The notes under the pieces were generated by a model. It saw only the letters and a program-made list of their open reading frames with translations, had not been told where the DNA came from and did no database searches. Position numbers and translations under genes: made by a program. A stretch of 64,000 nucleotides of DNA from Rhyacophila brunnea (lineage: Eukaryota; Arthropoda; Insecta; Trichoptera; Rhyacophilidae). Below, piece after piece: positions 46,755 to 57,157 of the stretch. Numbering within the stretch: the first letter of the stretch is position 1; the number at the start of each line of letters is the position of its first letter. The stretch spans positions 434,001-498,000 of the forward strand of contig JAGYXB010001753.1 in assembly GCA_022495005.1 (NCBI GenBank). Direction: 5' to 3'.

Positions 46755-47192
46755 CACCCATGGCTCCCACATCCGGAAGCGGGCCCACAGACCAGAATGT
46801 TTGGAGGGCCCCCTACCTATCGCTAAGGTGAAAGGCCGTGTGATTGTTTACATTAGTGTTCTCCAAATGGTATTCCGCGGAGCCCCAGGGTTTTTTGAGG
46901 TCAAATGAAGGGTTTTCGTGTATGTTTTAGCGATTATTGTATTTTAAATAAATTCATTTGATTTATTGAGTTGTCGCCACTCAGCATCATATTATGAAGC
47001 ATTAATCGCGACCCACTTTGTGGTGGTCAAGTGACATGCAAACCTTTGACATATTGGATAAATAGCCATTTTTATAGTGAGGAAAGATACTAAAATTAAT
47101 TATAAAATAAAATTCTACAAATGAATTATCATTTAACTAAGTACCTAAGTATATCAATCTTTGGCGACTTTTTTACAATTAAAGCAAATTTT
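46755..47192. mobile_element. GC-rich-ended repeat (family G), copy 1, interrupted on the right
   Basis: CATGGCTCCCACATCCGGAA, GGGCCCACAGACCAGAATGT, then CTACCTATCGCTAAGG. The right part has GCGACTTTTTTACAATTAAA then GCAAATTT. The same modules in the same order lie at 48,889-49,150. The match ends exactly where family-P sequence begins at 47,193, so P probably inserted here. A hAT-like TTCTCCAAATGGTATTCCGC sits inside. Confidence 0.6.
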
Positions 47193-48178
47193 TACCTAAC
47201 CGATTTTTTTTAAACAGTACATGTTCAAACACGCGCGTTAACATAATTTTACTACCTACTTCAATTATAGTTTTTCAATTTATGGCTACAGCCGTATGTT
47301 GTAGCTTAACCACTGGGGAATGCCAAAAGAAATGGCGTATTTCAAAAAAACACTACCTTATTCTTAGGTCAATAATTATTATAAAGCAATTATTATTCGT
47401 AGGATGTTTATCACATTTGAATGGTCGAAGATATAGCTTATAATAAGTATCTTTAGAATTATCTTGAAATGTGTTAATCTTGCCCATTTTTTTAAACACT
47501 TGATGACTGCAGAAAGTATTTTTATTACATAAAATAGTGTTCTTTTAAACCTCTCGCTCTAATGTTTTAGAATATAGTCATATTTCAGTACATGAATGTG
47601 CAGCGGTGTTAAAATTTTTTAAATTTATTAATTTTTAAACGCATTTATAAAACCATTATTATAATTTATGATGAGATTATTTTTGTAAAATATTTACGAT
47701 AAAAAATTATATTGATAATCTCTGTGATCCCAAATTTGACAAGAATTGGGCATTTTATTATTCAAAAAATGGCCAAAATTAACACATTTGAAGATAATTC
47801 TAAAGAAACTAATTATAAGCTATGTCTTTGACCATTCAAGTGTGATAAACATACTACGAATAATGATAATGAATAATGTACCTAACCGATTTTTTTTTAT
47901 TTTTTTTAAACAGTAAATGCGTTTAAAAATGAATAAATTTAAAAAATCTTAACACCGCTGCACATTCATGTACTGAAATATGACTATATTTTAAAACATT
48001 AGAGCGATAGGTTTAAAAGAACACTATTTTATGTAATAAAAATACTTTTTGCAGTCATCAAATGTTTAAAATAAATATAAAGGATAACAAGGCTTCAAAA
48101 TTATATAAATAGATTATCATGGTTTGAAAATGCAATAAAAGTTTTATTTTGACCTATGCTGAGCATGTCCCCTCTTAA
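47193..48178. mobile_element. Scrambled family-P copy: three fragments in alternating orientation
   Basis: Compared with 30,358-31,107: 47,193-47,485 is the inverse of about 30,770-31,066; 47,490-47,880 runs forward with about 30,490-30,880; 47,885-48,178 is the inverse of about 30,365-30,640 joined to 31,040-31,066. The segment boundaries both carry TACCTAACCGATTTTTTT. The right edge has the P terminus CTATGCTGAGCATGTCCCCT followed by TTAA. The left edge lacks a terminus. Confidence 0.75.
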
Positions 48179-48888
48179 TATTTTCAGGGTTTCTATGGAT
48201 TTCAATGATTCTTAGAGCAACGTTTACATTCACATACCCACACCACATTTTCATCATAAAACATGTCATCTGTTGATAATGGCCTCTGCAACGAGCCCGA
48301 AATGTGGAGTAAAGAAGAAAGAAGGACACACGGTAGAAACCCAAAAATGTACTACGATAAAAAACAACCGTAAAAGCTTCAAACGTGTATAATGTACATC
48401 TAAATAAGCCTCAGCTGAGACTTTGTAGCTTAATAATAAAAAATCGTTAGATCAAATTTGTTATATACACAATGTTTTGTTTTTAAATAAATTCATAAAG
48501 TGCTCTACGTATCCGTTAGCATTGTAAGCAAGCCGCTAATATAATATATACAGCTCGTATTCGCAATGTACTTTAAACTCGGGTAACTAGCCAATGTTGA
48601 GTGTTTTAGACGATCTAAAATATAAATATATACATATGGCATAAGCGTAAATTTCAATAGTTTTGACAGAAAATATGACGTAGTTAGAGCAATGCCGAGC
48701 GAGATAAAACGATGAAATAGGCTTCATGTTAAGAGCAGTCGGAAATAATAACGATAACAATAATTAATTTTACTCTATGCAATTTATGTGCAGTAGAAGA
48801 AATCGTAATCTGCGCACTTGTATGATTAAGTTATTCCACTATTATAACACACAGAGACATTTATTTAAGATAATAAAATACTTAGTAA
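48179..48888. other. No gene recognised
   Basis: AT-rich, unassigned. Confidence 0.45.
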
Positions 48889-49265
48889 TGGCAGCATGGC
48901 CCCCACATGCTGAACCGGGCCCCCAGGCTAGGATCTTTGGCGCCCCCTCTACCTATCGCTAAGGATAAAGGCAGTGTGATGCTCTACAGTAGCGTTTTCC
49001 AAAATGGTATACGCGGTAAAATTAATGTGTATATTTAGTATTTTTTTGCATATACACAATTAATTTTTTTTATATTTATTTATCGTACAACCACATTATT
49101 TTAAATAATAACATTGAAGTATGCGACTTTTTTTACAATTAAAGCAAATTTGTGATGTGTGTTTATCACACTTATCTGGTGGACTCGCCTCGCCGGGCCC
49201 CTCCTGAGCCCGGGATCCCAGGCTAGAGCCCTGTCAGACCCCCCCTTGTGGGGGCCACGAATGGC
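48889..49265. mobile_element. GC-rich-ended repeat (family G), copy 2
   Basis: Left GGCAGCATGGCCCCCACATG, then GGGCCCCCAGGCTAGGATCT; right TGTGGGGGCCACGAATGGCA preceded by GGATCCCAGGCTAGAGCC. The two ends are roughly inverse (TGGCCCCCACA), suggesting terminal inverted repeats with GC-rich subtermini. The AT-rich middle ends GCGACTTTTTTACAATTAAA, shared with copy 1. Confidence 0.55.
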
Positions 49266-49716
49266 AGATTAGGTACGAAAATTATTGTCATTTGGCGATT
49301 TAAATAAAAGCTTCGTTAGATATTCACAAAAACGGCCTACCGGACACCAAACTGGTACGGATTGCAATACCAAACAAAAACACAAATACCGGTATTTCCT
49401 ATTGTATACCGGTATGTATACTGGTATTCGTGAAATATATTATAGACAAACAGAAATATCTACCAATAATTATATGATAATATATACGTTTACTTTTATA
49501 AATCTCTAATACATCTAAAAATACACCTGGCACCTTCTAAAACCTGCAAACGACTGGCGAAAACATTTGGACAAATTTAAAATTGGGGAAATACCTAATT
49601 ATAATGCAATGGTGTATTTAAAAAAATAGTAAATGTCATTTCTGGTCACCAAGAATGTCGAAAGGCAATGGAATTAAACCAGACATCATGTGACCCGACA
49701 AAAAATATACAGTCCT

Positions 49717-49729
49717 ATTAAACCTTTTA
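49717..49729. repeat. 13-bp target site duplication, left copy (SINE family 1)
   Basis: ATTAAACCTTTTA, repeated exactly at 49,968-49,980. Confidence 0.9.
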
Positions 49730-49967
49730 CATCCACCATGGCCGCGCGGCTTAAGCGTCGGCCTATAATGTCGTGGGTCCCAAGTTCGAACCCTGGGTCT
49801 GGCAAGTACACATATTGTTTTTCAATATGTGTATGAGTCAGAGTATGGACCTAATAGGTTGATCAAGTGGCTGACATCCATTTCTCGTAAAAAAAAATCT
49901 GTTAATACTAACATCCACTCTGTGGAGGTACATATTATCTTATTACGATTGGACATGGTCGGAAAAA
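49730..49967 (+). mobile_element. tRNA-derived SINE family 1, complete reference copy
   Basis: 238 bp between perfect 13-bp duplications. Head ATGGCCGCGCGGCTTAAGCG (A box), then CAAGTTCGAACCCTGGGTCT (B box), a class II tRNA-like spacing (Leu/Ser-like). The body has GGCAAGTACACATATTG and CATCCATTTCTCGTAAAAAA; the end is TTACGATTGGACATGGTCGG plus AAAAA. It is the youngest-looking SINE in the window and defines the family ends used for the other copies. Confidence 0.93.
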
Positions 49968-49980
49968 ATTAAACCTTTTA
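49968..49980. repeat. 13-bp target site duplication, right copy (SINE family 1)
   Basis: ATTAAACCTTTTA, identical to 49,717-49,729. Confidence 0.9.
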
Positions 49981-50306
49981 TGTCAATTAATACAATCTGT
50001 TTCCATCTACAATACCAAATATATCGGTATTATTTGATTTTATAAACAGTATTTTAGTATCGAAAAATACTGGAATACCGGTTTTGAAATACCGGCATCG
50101 CTAACCCTACACACTGGTTATACCTGTGGAATAGACATTTAAAAAAAATGTCTTTACAGTACGTTGTCTGGTTGCCGCATGAAAAGATATTGTAACTTCT
50201 TTATGTTTGTTTATCTTTTTAGTATTTGATAAAGAATAAATCATACCAGAACATTCCAACTATAATATAATGAGATTATTATCAAAAATAATAACGAAAT
50301 GTACAC

Positions 50307-50977
50307 TTAAGGGGTAGAGGCATGCCAGCAGAGAACCTAGCGGAAAAATACGAAGCTTACGATTTGAGATTTTTTTTTGATAATTTACAATTTCAACTGT
50401 ATTAATTAATAAATATGTATCTGAAAACATTAAATAGATTTTTAATTTTTTTTTTTAAATTTAAAGGTAAACTTACAATTGTAAAAAAACTGTAATAAAA
50501 TGTGAATTCGTTGCAGGGTCACATCTTATTATTTCATTTTATTTTATGGTCATATTTATTATTATAATTTAGTTTATTAAGTTTTCCATTTTTTGTCGTT
50601 TAGATTTTTGACTAATTCATCATTTTAATATTTTTTATATTTATTTTAAAAAACATCGATTTTTATAAAAATATAAATATGTATAACTTGAAATCCTTTT
50701 TATTTATATCAAATCGAGTTTCAATATTGGGACCATACCTAAAATAAACCATAAAACATAATGTAATAATAAGATGTGACCCTGCAACGAATTCACATTT
50801 TATTACAATTGTTAGTTTATCTTTAAATTAAAAAAATAAATAAAAATCTATTTGATGTTTTCAGATACATATTTATTAATTAATACAGTTGAAATTGTAA
50901 ATTATCAAAAAAAATCTCAAATTGCAAGCTTCGTATTTTTCTGCTAGGTTCTCTGCTGGCGTGCCTCTCCACCTTAA
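50307..50977. mobile_element. Foldback element between TTAA sites (piggyBac-like MITE)
   Basis: TTAA at 50,307-50,310 and 50,974-50,977 flank a 663-bp element. The left arm starts GGGGTAGAGGCATGCCAGCA, then GAGAACCTAGC; the right arm is its inverse (TCTGCTGGCGTGCCTCTCCA then CC). Pairing continues inward through the A-rich stretch and GTGAATTCGTTGCAGGGTCA, giving arms of over 200 bp around a loop of about 200 bp. TTAA targets are the mark of piggyBac elements; no transposase is present. The arms are very similar to each other. Confidence 0.85.
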
Positions 50978-51744
50978 TGATATAATATGTAATGTAATCC
51001 AATGTTATGAAAAAATGCTTATAAATTTTCAGATAAAGCAGCAAAATGTTTAAATCCTCTTTTACGCATAAATAATAATATATATGTGGTAATGTGATTT
51101 GTACTTTTTGAACCTCAGCATCTCGGTTATTCCCGAGTCACTTTTTCCCACCAAACGGACTACGTCGCCTAATGATGACCATTTATTCTTCGCCACAGAG
51201 TACAGCAACCGAAGCTATTTCCAAATCCCTCGAAATGAATAGAATTTCGGCAACAATACCTCTTTAAATTCTTGCCGACCGAAGAAAATTTCTATGGAAA
51301 AGGCTCAGTAAGAAAATTCTCAATGGAAAATTTATTCAAATAATAATTAATTAGGTCTTCGGGGAAGTTTTGAGTAAATCTACATTAATTATCTTCGTAA
51401 ATTCTTTCCCGAGTGTTTCAATATTTTACCGAGAAAATGTTTTAAGGCTCAATGGGTACGTGGTATATTGTGTAAACCTTTTGTAACAATATGTACCAAC
51501 GGAAGGTATTAATTTTGTAAAATATTATTCTACCCTTGTAAATTTTTACCATAATATTAATAGTAAGATTTTGTTCTTTGTAGTGAAATTTTATAGAGTA
51601 CACATTTTATAAGGTTACATGAAAAATTATACATACACAATTCGACGAATACATTATAGCCGTAAGCTATTGTACCGATAAAATAATTTTGAGAATGAAA
51701 TAGTAAGACGTTCTTCATGTAGTATTTGATCGAGCTGTCATTTT
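50978..51744. other. No gene recognised
   Basis: 51,120-51,440 is a less AT-rich stretch with no family match. Confidence 0.4.
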
Positions 51745-52022
51745 GTACGCACGTCTTATTTAGGTCTTCCGATCTTCTTATTCACTTCTGTTTTAATCAA
51801 GAACCTCTTGAGTAGTTGCGTGTTTTCCTTCATTGAGAAATGGCCTGCCCAACGGAGTCACTTCACTTTAAAACTTGAGACGACAGGAGATTATCGTACA
51901 ACACGTATAGTTTGTGGTTGCACCTTCCTCAAAACGTGTCATCTTTTTCTCCAATGGCTTCAAAATCTTTTGCATCATCATCATTTGAAAGATATCCATT
52001 TATTCTTATCTTTTTTTAAGAA
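51745..52022 (-). pseudogene. RTE-like non-LTR retrotransposon, RT C-terminal relic
   Basis: On the minus strand one frame reads WAGHFSMKENTQLLKRFLIK followed by TEVNKKIGRPK, matching the W.GHV.RM.......K......G.R..GRPK block after the RT domain of RTE-type elements. The remaining coding sequence is out of frame and interrupted. The overlapping plus-strand open frame at 51,808-52,029 is an antisense shadow. Diverged and truncated at both ends; no tail. Confidence 0.6.
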
Positions 52023-52084
52023 GGCTTAGCATTCTGATCCATTAATAGTATTTTTAAAGTAGAAATAATTGACTATCGACCGAG

Positions 52085-52215
52085 GGCACTTGATGGAATT
52101 TGAATTTTATTTGATTTGAGGCTTGTGCCATTTCTTTGAGTCATTTTTTACGACCCGAGTTTCGCCTTTTGGCATCTTCAGTTACTATACGCACTAATCA
52201 ATGGCATATACACAC
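52085..52215 (-). repeat. Family R repeat, copy 2 (hammerhead-like core)
   Basis: The minus strand has TAGTAACTGAAGATGCCAAA, then AGGCGAAACTCGGGTCG. The plus side continues GATTTGAGGCTTGTGCCATT, matching the inverse of 53,262-53,365 over about 100 bp. Confidence 0.6.
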
Positions 52216-53139
52216 TGACGACGAACACTTTTTTTAATACCCATAGTAATTTAATGCAATACAAAAAGTTAAAAACCTTATTACATAAGTATAAGATAAG
52301 AGATGAGGTATAAGAACAATTTTTAAATATGTTTAATATCACATGACAAGAATCGCTAGGCTCTGCAATTGTGCTCTATTTATTTCTACTATTACTTGAT
52401 AAAATAACTTATATTCACCAGTATTACTATGCAGTAATATGGAATTTTTTCAATGTCAGATGTTTGATTTTTTATATAATAAATGGTTCGCGAAAGTTTA
52501 ATTCAACGTGCTTGTCTACTGAATGTATTAATAGTACTTATATAAGGTATTTACTACGAGTTTTTGAGATTTTACAAACACTTTGGATAATGTTCAAAAT
52601 ATTAATAAATTGTTTTTATAGTTGTTTCTCTATGTGAATAATGAGGTTTTTACTTTATTTTATTGTAATAAACGGCGGGACAACTTGGCGCTACGCAATA
52701 CAATGAAATTCGAAAATAAATAGACGTTCGTGAATTATAGGTACCTAGGTACTTTTAAAAACTATATATATATATTAAAATTATTATATTCATACTTAAT
52801 CTTTGGTGAAAAATTAAATATTTATACGTAAATAATGATTTAATTGCGCATATGTTTAAGTTTCAGCGAGAAAAAAGCTCTTTATTTTTATATGAAGTAT
52901 CAGGCATAATAATTCTTAATCCGCAAAAATCAAAAAATTATTTTAAGAGCAAAATTAATTAAAATTACTAAGTAGTACATAAATCCCTCGTCTAATTTCT
53001 GTATAAAATCGTAATTTGTCTATTTATTTCATTCGTCAGTGAGGCGTCCAATTTTCCTGGCGTCCAAATTGTCCAAGTCCCACTAAATTGCTATAAGTAT
53101 ATTTTTTATATATATATTTTTTTTTATTTGTTGTCAGTG
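52216..53139. other. AT-rich DNA between two inverted family-R copies
   Basis: No coding motif. An 88-codon frame at 52,371-52,637 (+) is AT-driven. 52,190-53,285 may be the interior of one element bounded by inverted R copies, but I see no reverse transcriptase in it. Confidence 0.4.
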
Positions 53140-53258
53140 TGTATTTGCAGTATGGACCTTATATATTATGCAATTGGTTAACACATATTTTTGGTAAAAA
53201 CAAAAATCTCTACTCTGTGAAGACCCATATGATCCTCTCAGGATCGAATATTATGGTG
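53140..53258 (+). repeat. SINE family 1, 3' half fragment
   Basis: TTGCAGTATGGACCTTATAT, AAAATCTCTACTCTGTGAAG and CCATATGATCCTCTCAGGAT match the second half of the SINE. It ends directly beside the family-R copy. Confidence 0.65.
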
Positions 53259-53261
53259 AAG

Positions 53262-53365
53262 TAAGTAAGAATGCACAGTGTCCAAAGATGCCGAAAGGCG
53301 AAACCCGGGTGGCGAAAAATGACTTAAATGGAACAGTACAAACCTCAAATTAATTATAAGTAGTT
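53262..53365 (+). repeat. Family R repeat, copy 3 (hammerhead-like core, damaged)
   Basis: Plus strand GTGTCCAAAGATGCCGAAAG then GCGAAACCCGGGTGGCG. The CTGA of the core is changed to CCAA here. Followed by ACAAACCTCAAATTAATTAT, shared in inverse with 52,085-52,215. Confidence 0.6.
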
Positions 53366-54071
53366 TAATAGACAATTAATTTATCTAATTTAATGAAATT
53401 AAAAAAAAAGTTAAGTAGGTACATTAGAATTAAGCACCCGGTATTTGATTTTCACACAATACAGCGAGAATCAACGCCCACACAAGTTAGTGACACGTAG
53501 ATCGAAATATGCATATACTGGTTGTAAGTTCATTTGAAAAAATTATTATTTAAAGAGTCTTAACCTTTTGGTGAACACTAAATTATTTATATTCAAAATT
53601 TACAATCAAGATTAATCGCATTCTATTAATATAATATGTTATGGATGTATATCAAAGAATTTAGACTATAAAAATAAGCAATCTTTAACGTTAATTCTGT
53701 TATTATGACATTTAAAATTATTTTGCAAGCGTATGAAGCATGGTCATGTTAGCACAAATATAAATACCGCTTAGTTGGTCATTCTGATTTTATTACTCAT
53801 ACAATGGGGACCATTTTTATGTTCGTTTTTGATTACTTGCTCGAGTGCAGTTATAAACGGTTTCACACAATTTTTATAGGATTATTGAAATAAATAATAA
53901 TGCCGAAGTATAGTATTATTGGCAGCCTATCTACTCAGCGTGGCGGAATTGTCTTTTATATGTCTCTAAAATTATAAAATAAATTTCATTGCAGTAGTGT
54001 AAAGTTTTCTGTAGATGCGAAGTCACTTGTAGCTAAGTGGTCTTATTTTTGAACACATTTAGGCTCCATTT
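53366..54071. other. No gene recognised
   Basis: AT-rich, unassigned. Confidence 0.45.
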
Positions 54072-54858
54072 CTAGAAGTGGTGGTAGATTGTTAGGATCC
54101 AACATAAATAGTAGACGTTAAACTGTGTCAATTGTATTGTACGTATTTGTTTTCTTTGAACTAAGACTAAGTAATGTTCAATGTCAAATAAATCCTGTGT
54201 AAACCAAGCCATCATAAATAATAGTCACAAAATAATCGTCTATCTAAAATTATGCCATTAAATCATACATGATTATTTTATCTATTATAATTTTAATTTA
54301 GATAGGGTTTAATGAGTTAAAAAAAACTAGCCATCCTTATGTATTCTTAATTCAACGAAAATAAAATAAATGATTATGAGTAAAAATGAGTACACTATTT
54401 TTATCAGCTCGACCAGAGTATGATACCTAAACTATTATGGTTTGGTTTCTTCTTTTATTCTTCTTTTGACCATGACCGATCCTAATAGGATCATATGGGC
54501 CACCGCAGAGTAGAGGTTTGTATTAATAGATTTTAGTTTTTACGAGAAATGGATGTTAGCCACTTACTCAATCTATTAAGTCAATTCTCTAATTCCAAAA
54601 CAAATTGAAAAATAATGTCTGTATTTTCCAGACCCAGCATTCGAACCTGGAACCCACGATATTATAACCCAACGCTTAAGCCGCTCAGCCATCGTGGACG
54701 TTTGGCTTAGGCTAGGTTTAATTGATTTTTAACAACTAACCAGCACCATCTGCAATTTGTATTCTTAATTCAATGAACACCAAATAAGTATGACTGAAAC
54801 AGCTTAGAGTGCACTATTTATATCGGATCTTAACAGCCTACTTCCACCCTCACCACTG
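54072..54858. mobile_element. hAT-like element (family F), copy 2, with nested SINE
   Basis: Left AGTGGTGGTAGATTGTTAGG, ATCCAACATAAATAG; right GATCTTAACAGCCTACTTCC then ACCCTCACCACTG, inverse of the left end of copy 1. The interior has the inverted pair around TTAATTGATTTTTAACAACT as in copy 1. SINE family 1 is inserted at 54,468-54,698. No intact duplication seen; the left terminus is decayed. Confidence 0.65.
54468..54698 (-). mobile_element. tRNA-derived SINE family 1, nested in family F
   Basis: Plus strand GACCATGACCGATCCTAATA, GAAATGGATGTTAGCCACTT, AGACCCAGCATTCGAACCTG (inverse B box), AACGCTTAAGCCGCTCAGCC (inverse A box) and ATCGTGG. Flanking TTTGGTTT and TTTGGCTT are a possible eroded duplication. 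Confidence 0.87.
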
Positions 54859-55624
54859 ATCTGTATTATAAAAGAAAGTTTTTTCAATATTTTTGATTTA
54901 TAATAAGTAGGTTTAATATTTTTTTTACCTTTTCGATTGCAAATAATATACGAGTATGTATAATATTGAAGTATATATATTTATTATATATATAATGCTA
55001 ATTATATAAAGTTGATAAACATATAAATGGCAAGATACGTCATATGAATACTTCATGATCCACTGAATTAATAAATTAGGTCAAATTAACACAAATTTTC
55101 TCCTTAAGTGGCCTTCACACGTAGATGGAAAGTTACTGTTGACTGTATTATTACCGCACTAGAGAATTTTCCAAACTTGAGCGCTTGAGAGGGTACCGAG
55201 TAAATCATAAAACTTTCCAAGTTTTCAACACATTTGTTTTCATAACAAATACTGTATGATTAAACCAATGTTTATTATAATTCATTCGATACAGCATATA
55301 CAATTTGTTAAAATTTATTACAACAATAATGAATCTATTCGAGCTACGATTCTGGCATTACGTGAAATGTATGCTCAAAATAATCGATCTACAGAGCTTA
55401 ACTATTCTTAATTTAATTGGAAAATTCGAGTAAAACGGTAATGTTTGTGATGTTAAAATTTCAACACATCAAAAACGTAAAACACGACGGCCGTCTTTGT
55501 ATAAATTGAAAACTGTAGGTTCCAACGCCCGCGGTTGGTCAAAAGATGGATGTTGTTGTTTTTTTCAATATCTATTTGATTCAATGCGAGTACTTAATGG
55601 GTTAACGAATGGCGAACAACTATT
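54859..55624. other. No gene recognised
   Basis: AT-rich with a small GC-richer patch near 55,480-55,540; unassigned. Confidence 0.4.
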
Positions 55625-55775
55625 CACTACAAAAAAGTATATACAACCTCTACTCTGTAAATGCCCATAATAATTATGTTATACTAAGTGCTCGGCCGTA
55701 GTGATTTGGCGGGCGCGGCGCGGCGGCGCCTTGCGAAACTCAAACGTATAACCGTTATAACCGGTTATTTAAACG
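55625..55775. repeat. SINE family 1 tail scrap followed by GC-rich repeat (family S)
   Basis: ACAACCTCTACTCTGTAAAT is the SINE 3' region (to about 55,680). Then GTGCTCGGCCGTAGTGATTT leads into GGCGGGCGCGGCGCGGCGGC, the GC peak of the window, ending GAAACTCAAACGTATAACCG. That last piece recurs at 62,172 and, in inverse, near 62,222, so it belongs to a dispersed element whose ends carry it. Confidence 0.5.
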
Positions 55776-56352
55776 GGAGGTTTTTGTCGATTTAAAAATA
55801 CCACCTTTAGAAAATGTTCAACTGGCACTCTTATATTTCTTAATAGTTGTTAATCATAATAGTTTCATGATTTAGTACCGATGATAAAAAATTACCTGAA
55901 TATTTTTTTATTATTATATGCAAATGCAAAAAATATCAAGCACAGACAAAACAATAAACAAATCGATACATTATAATATTGAGTGATATTAGAATAGAGT
56001 CTTGTAAAGTATGATCGTTTAGTGTAATATAGTCACTATTACAACAGGAGTTGGTTAAGGGCTGTTTAGCAGCAGTACAACTTATAACATTAACTGACGT
56101 CTATTAATTTATTGGGGCCAAATTGAGACCAAATTCCTAACAATAATTTACAATGCAGTCTTAAGAACTTGGCTAATTCTAAAAGTTTACCATTGTTAAG
56201 TATACCTTTGGGAGAAATTGTAATCTAATAACTCTTCTCAGTTGTGTGTACTGTGTACTACTGATTGTTGTTTTGGGGTTGATAACTATCACAGATGATT
56301 GATTACTTACGTATTATAAGTATTTAAAAATGTAAAATACAAATTTCACTGT
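55776..56352. other. No gene recognised
   Basis: AT-rich, unassigned. Confidence 0.45.
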
Positions 56353-56360
56353 GTGGAGAC
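56353..56360. repeat. 8-bp target site duplication, left copy (hAT MITE)
   Basis: GTGGAGAC, exact match to 57,008-57,015. Confidence 0.9.
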
Positions 56361-57007
56361 TAGGGATTCCAATCCCGGGATCCCGAACCATTTTTGATAC
56401 ATTTAAATCCCGGGATTGGTAAACATAATCCCGAAACTTTCGGGATTGATTTTTTTTATCAATTTTTATGGAAAATAAAATAAAAACAAAAATATAACAG
56501 AACAAAACAAAATACTTTTGATAACATATAACTACTTTAGAAATAAACTGAGTTTGAATAAAGTTTGATTTAATACCCATGTGTTGCCAATTCATTCAAT
56601 CAAGAAACATTTAGTTAGACGTTTCAGCCATTTACACCTAAGCTGTCTTCTTTTTATTGAAAGTAAACCATTTCGCACTACCAGAAAATGCTATCACAGG
56701 GGGATCACCGGGTAATAGATAACCATTTTTGCTACCTTACGCAATTGTAACAAAAAAAATAATGAATCCGTTTATTTAAATGAATTTAGAGGGGGAAAGT
56801 AGAGCTAGTAAGAGAGTAGAGAGTAAAAAATAGAGCTAGCTAGAGTAAATTATAGGTACTAGATTTATTTTTGACCGATTTTTTCAATGTTATTTGTATA
56901 TATCAAAATTTTATGTTAACTATCGAAAAAAATGCCAATCCCGGGATCGTCAAATTGTAATCCCGAAATCCTGGGATCAAAATTTTGGCTCGGGATTGGA
57001 TTCGCTA
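56361..57007. mobile_element. hAT-type MITE (family T), copy 1
   Basis: Left TAGGGATTCCAATCCCGGGA; right, inverse, TAGCGAATCCAATCCCGAGC. Both subterminal zones carry several copies of ATCCCGGGAT-like palindromes. Perfect 8-bp duplication GTGGAGAC on both sides. 647 bp, no transposase. The interior holds a short tandem of GAGAGTA/TAGAGCTAG units near 56,800-56,850. Second copy at 63,888, cut by the window end. Confidence 0.9.
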
Positions 57008-57015
57008 GTGGAGAC
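57008..57015. repeat. 8-bp target site duplication, right copy (hAT MITE)
   Basis: GTGGAGAC, exact match to 56,353-56,360. Confidence 0.9.
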
Positions 57016-57157
57016 CAATATTATGATATAGGATCGAACATGGTAAATAATGGACTTTTTTCTGTTACCTACTACAGTCAATCTTCCTCCATCTTGCCAG
57101 TAACATAATATATAATATGTTATATTATTTATGTATAAGAAAAAAAAAATATAAAAA

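Larger units (their letters stand above)
49356..50109. mobile_element. hAT-like MITE (family H), copy 1, with nested SINE
   Basis: Left TACGGATTGCAATACCAAAC; right, inverse, TAGGGTTAGCGATGCCGGTA. Subterminal CCGGTATT repeats line both ends (AATACCGGTATTTCCT, TATACCGGTATG; ACTGGAATACCGGTTTTGAA). Flanking octamers CAAACTGG and CACACTGG differ at one base, fitting an 8-bp hAT duplication. A complete SINE (49,730-49,967) is inserted in the middle. Second copy at 59,300-60,448. Confidence 0.8.

Noticed and set aside
49730..49800. tRNA-Leu or tRNA-Ser gene
   Set aside because: The tRNA-like head is followed by a SINE body and flanked by a 13-bp duplication, so it is a SINE promoter.
51808..52029. 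Plus-strand open frame of 73 codons as a gene
   Set aside because: It is antisense to a recognisable RTE RT tail on the minus strand.
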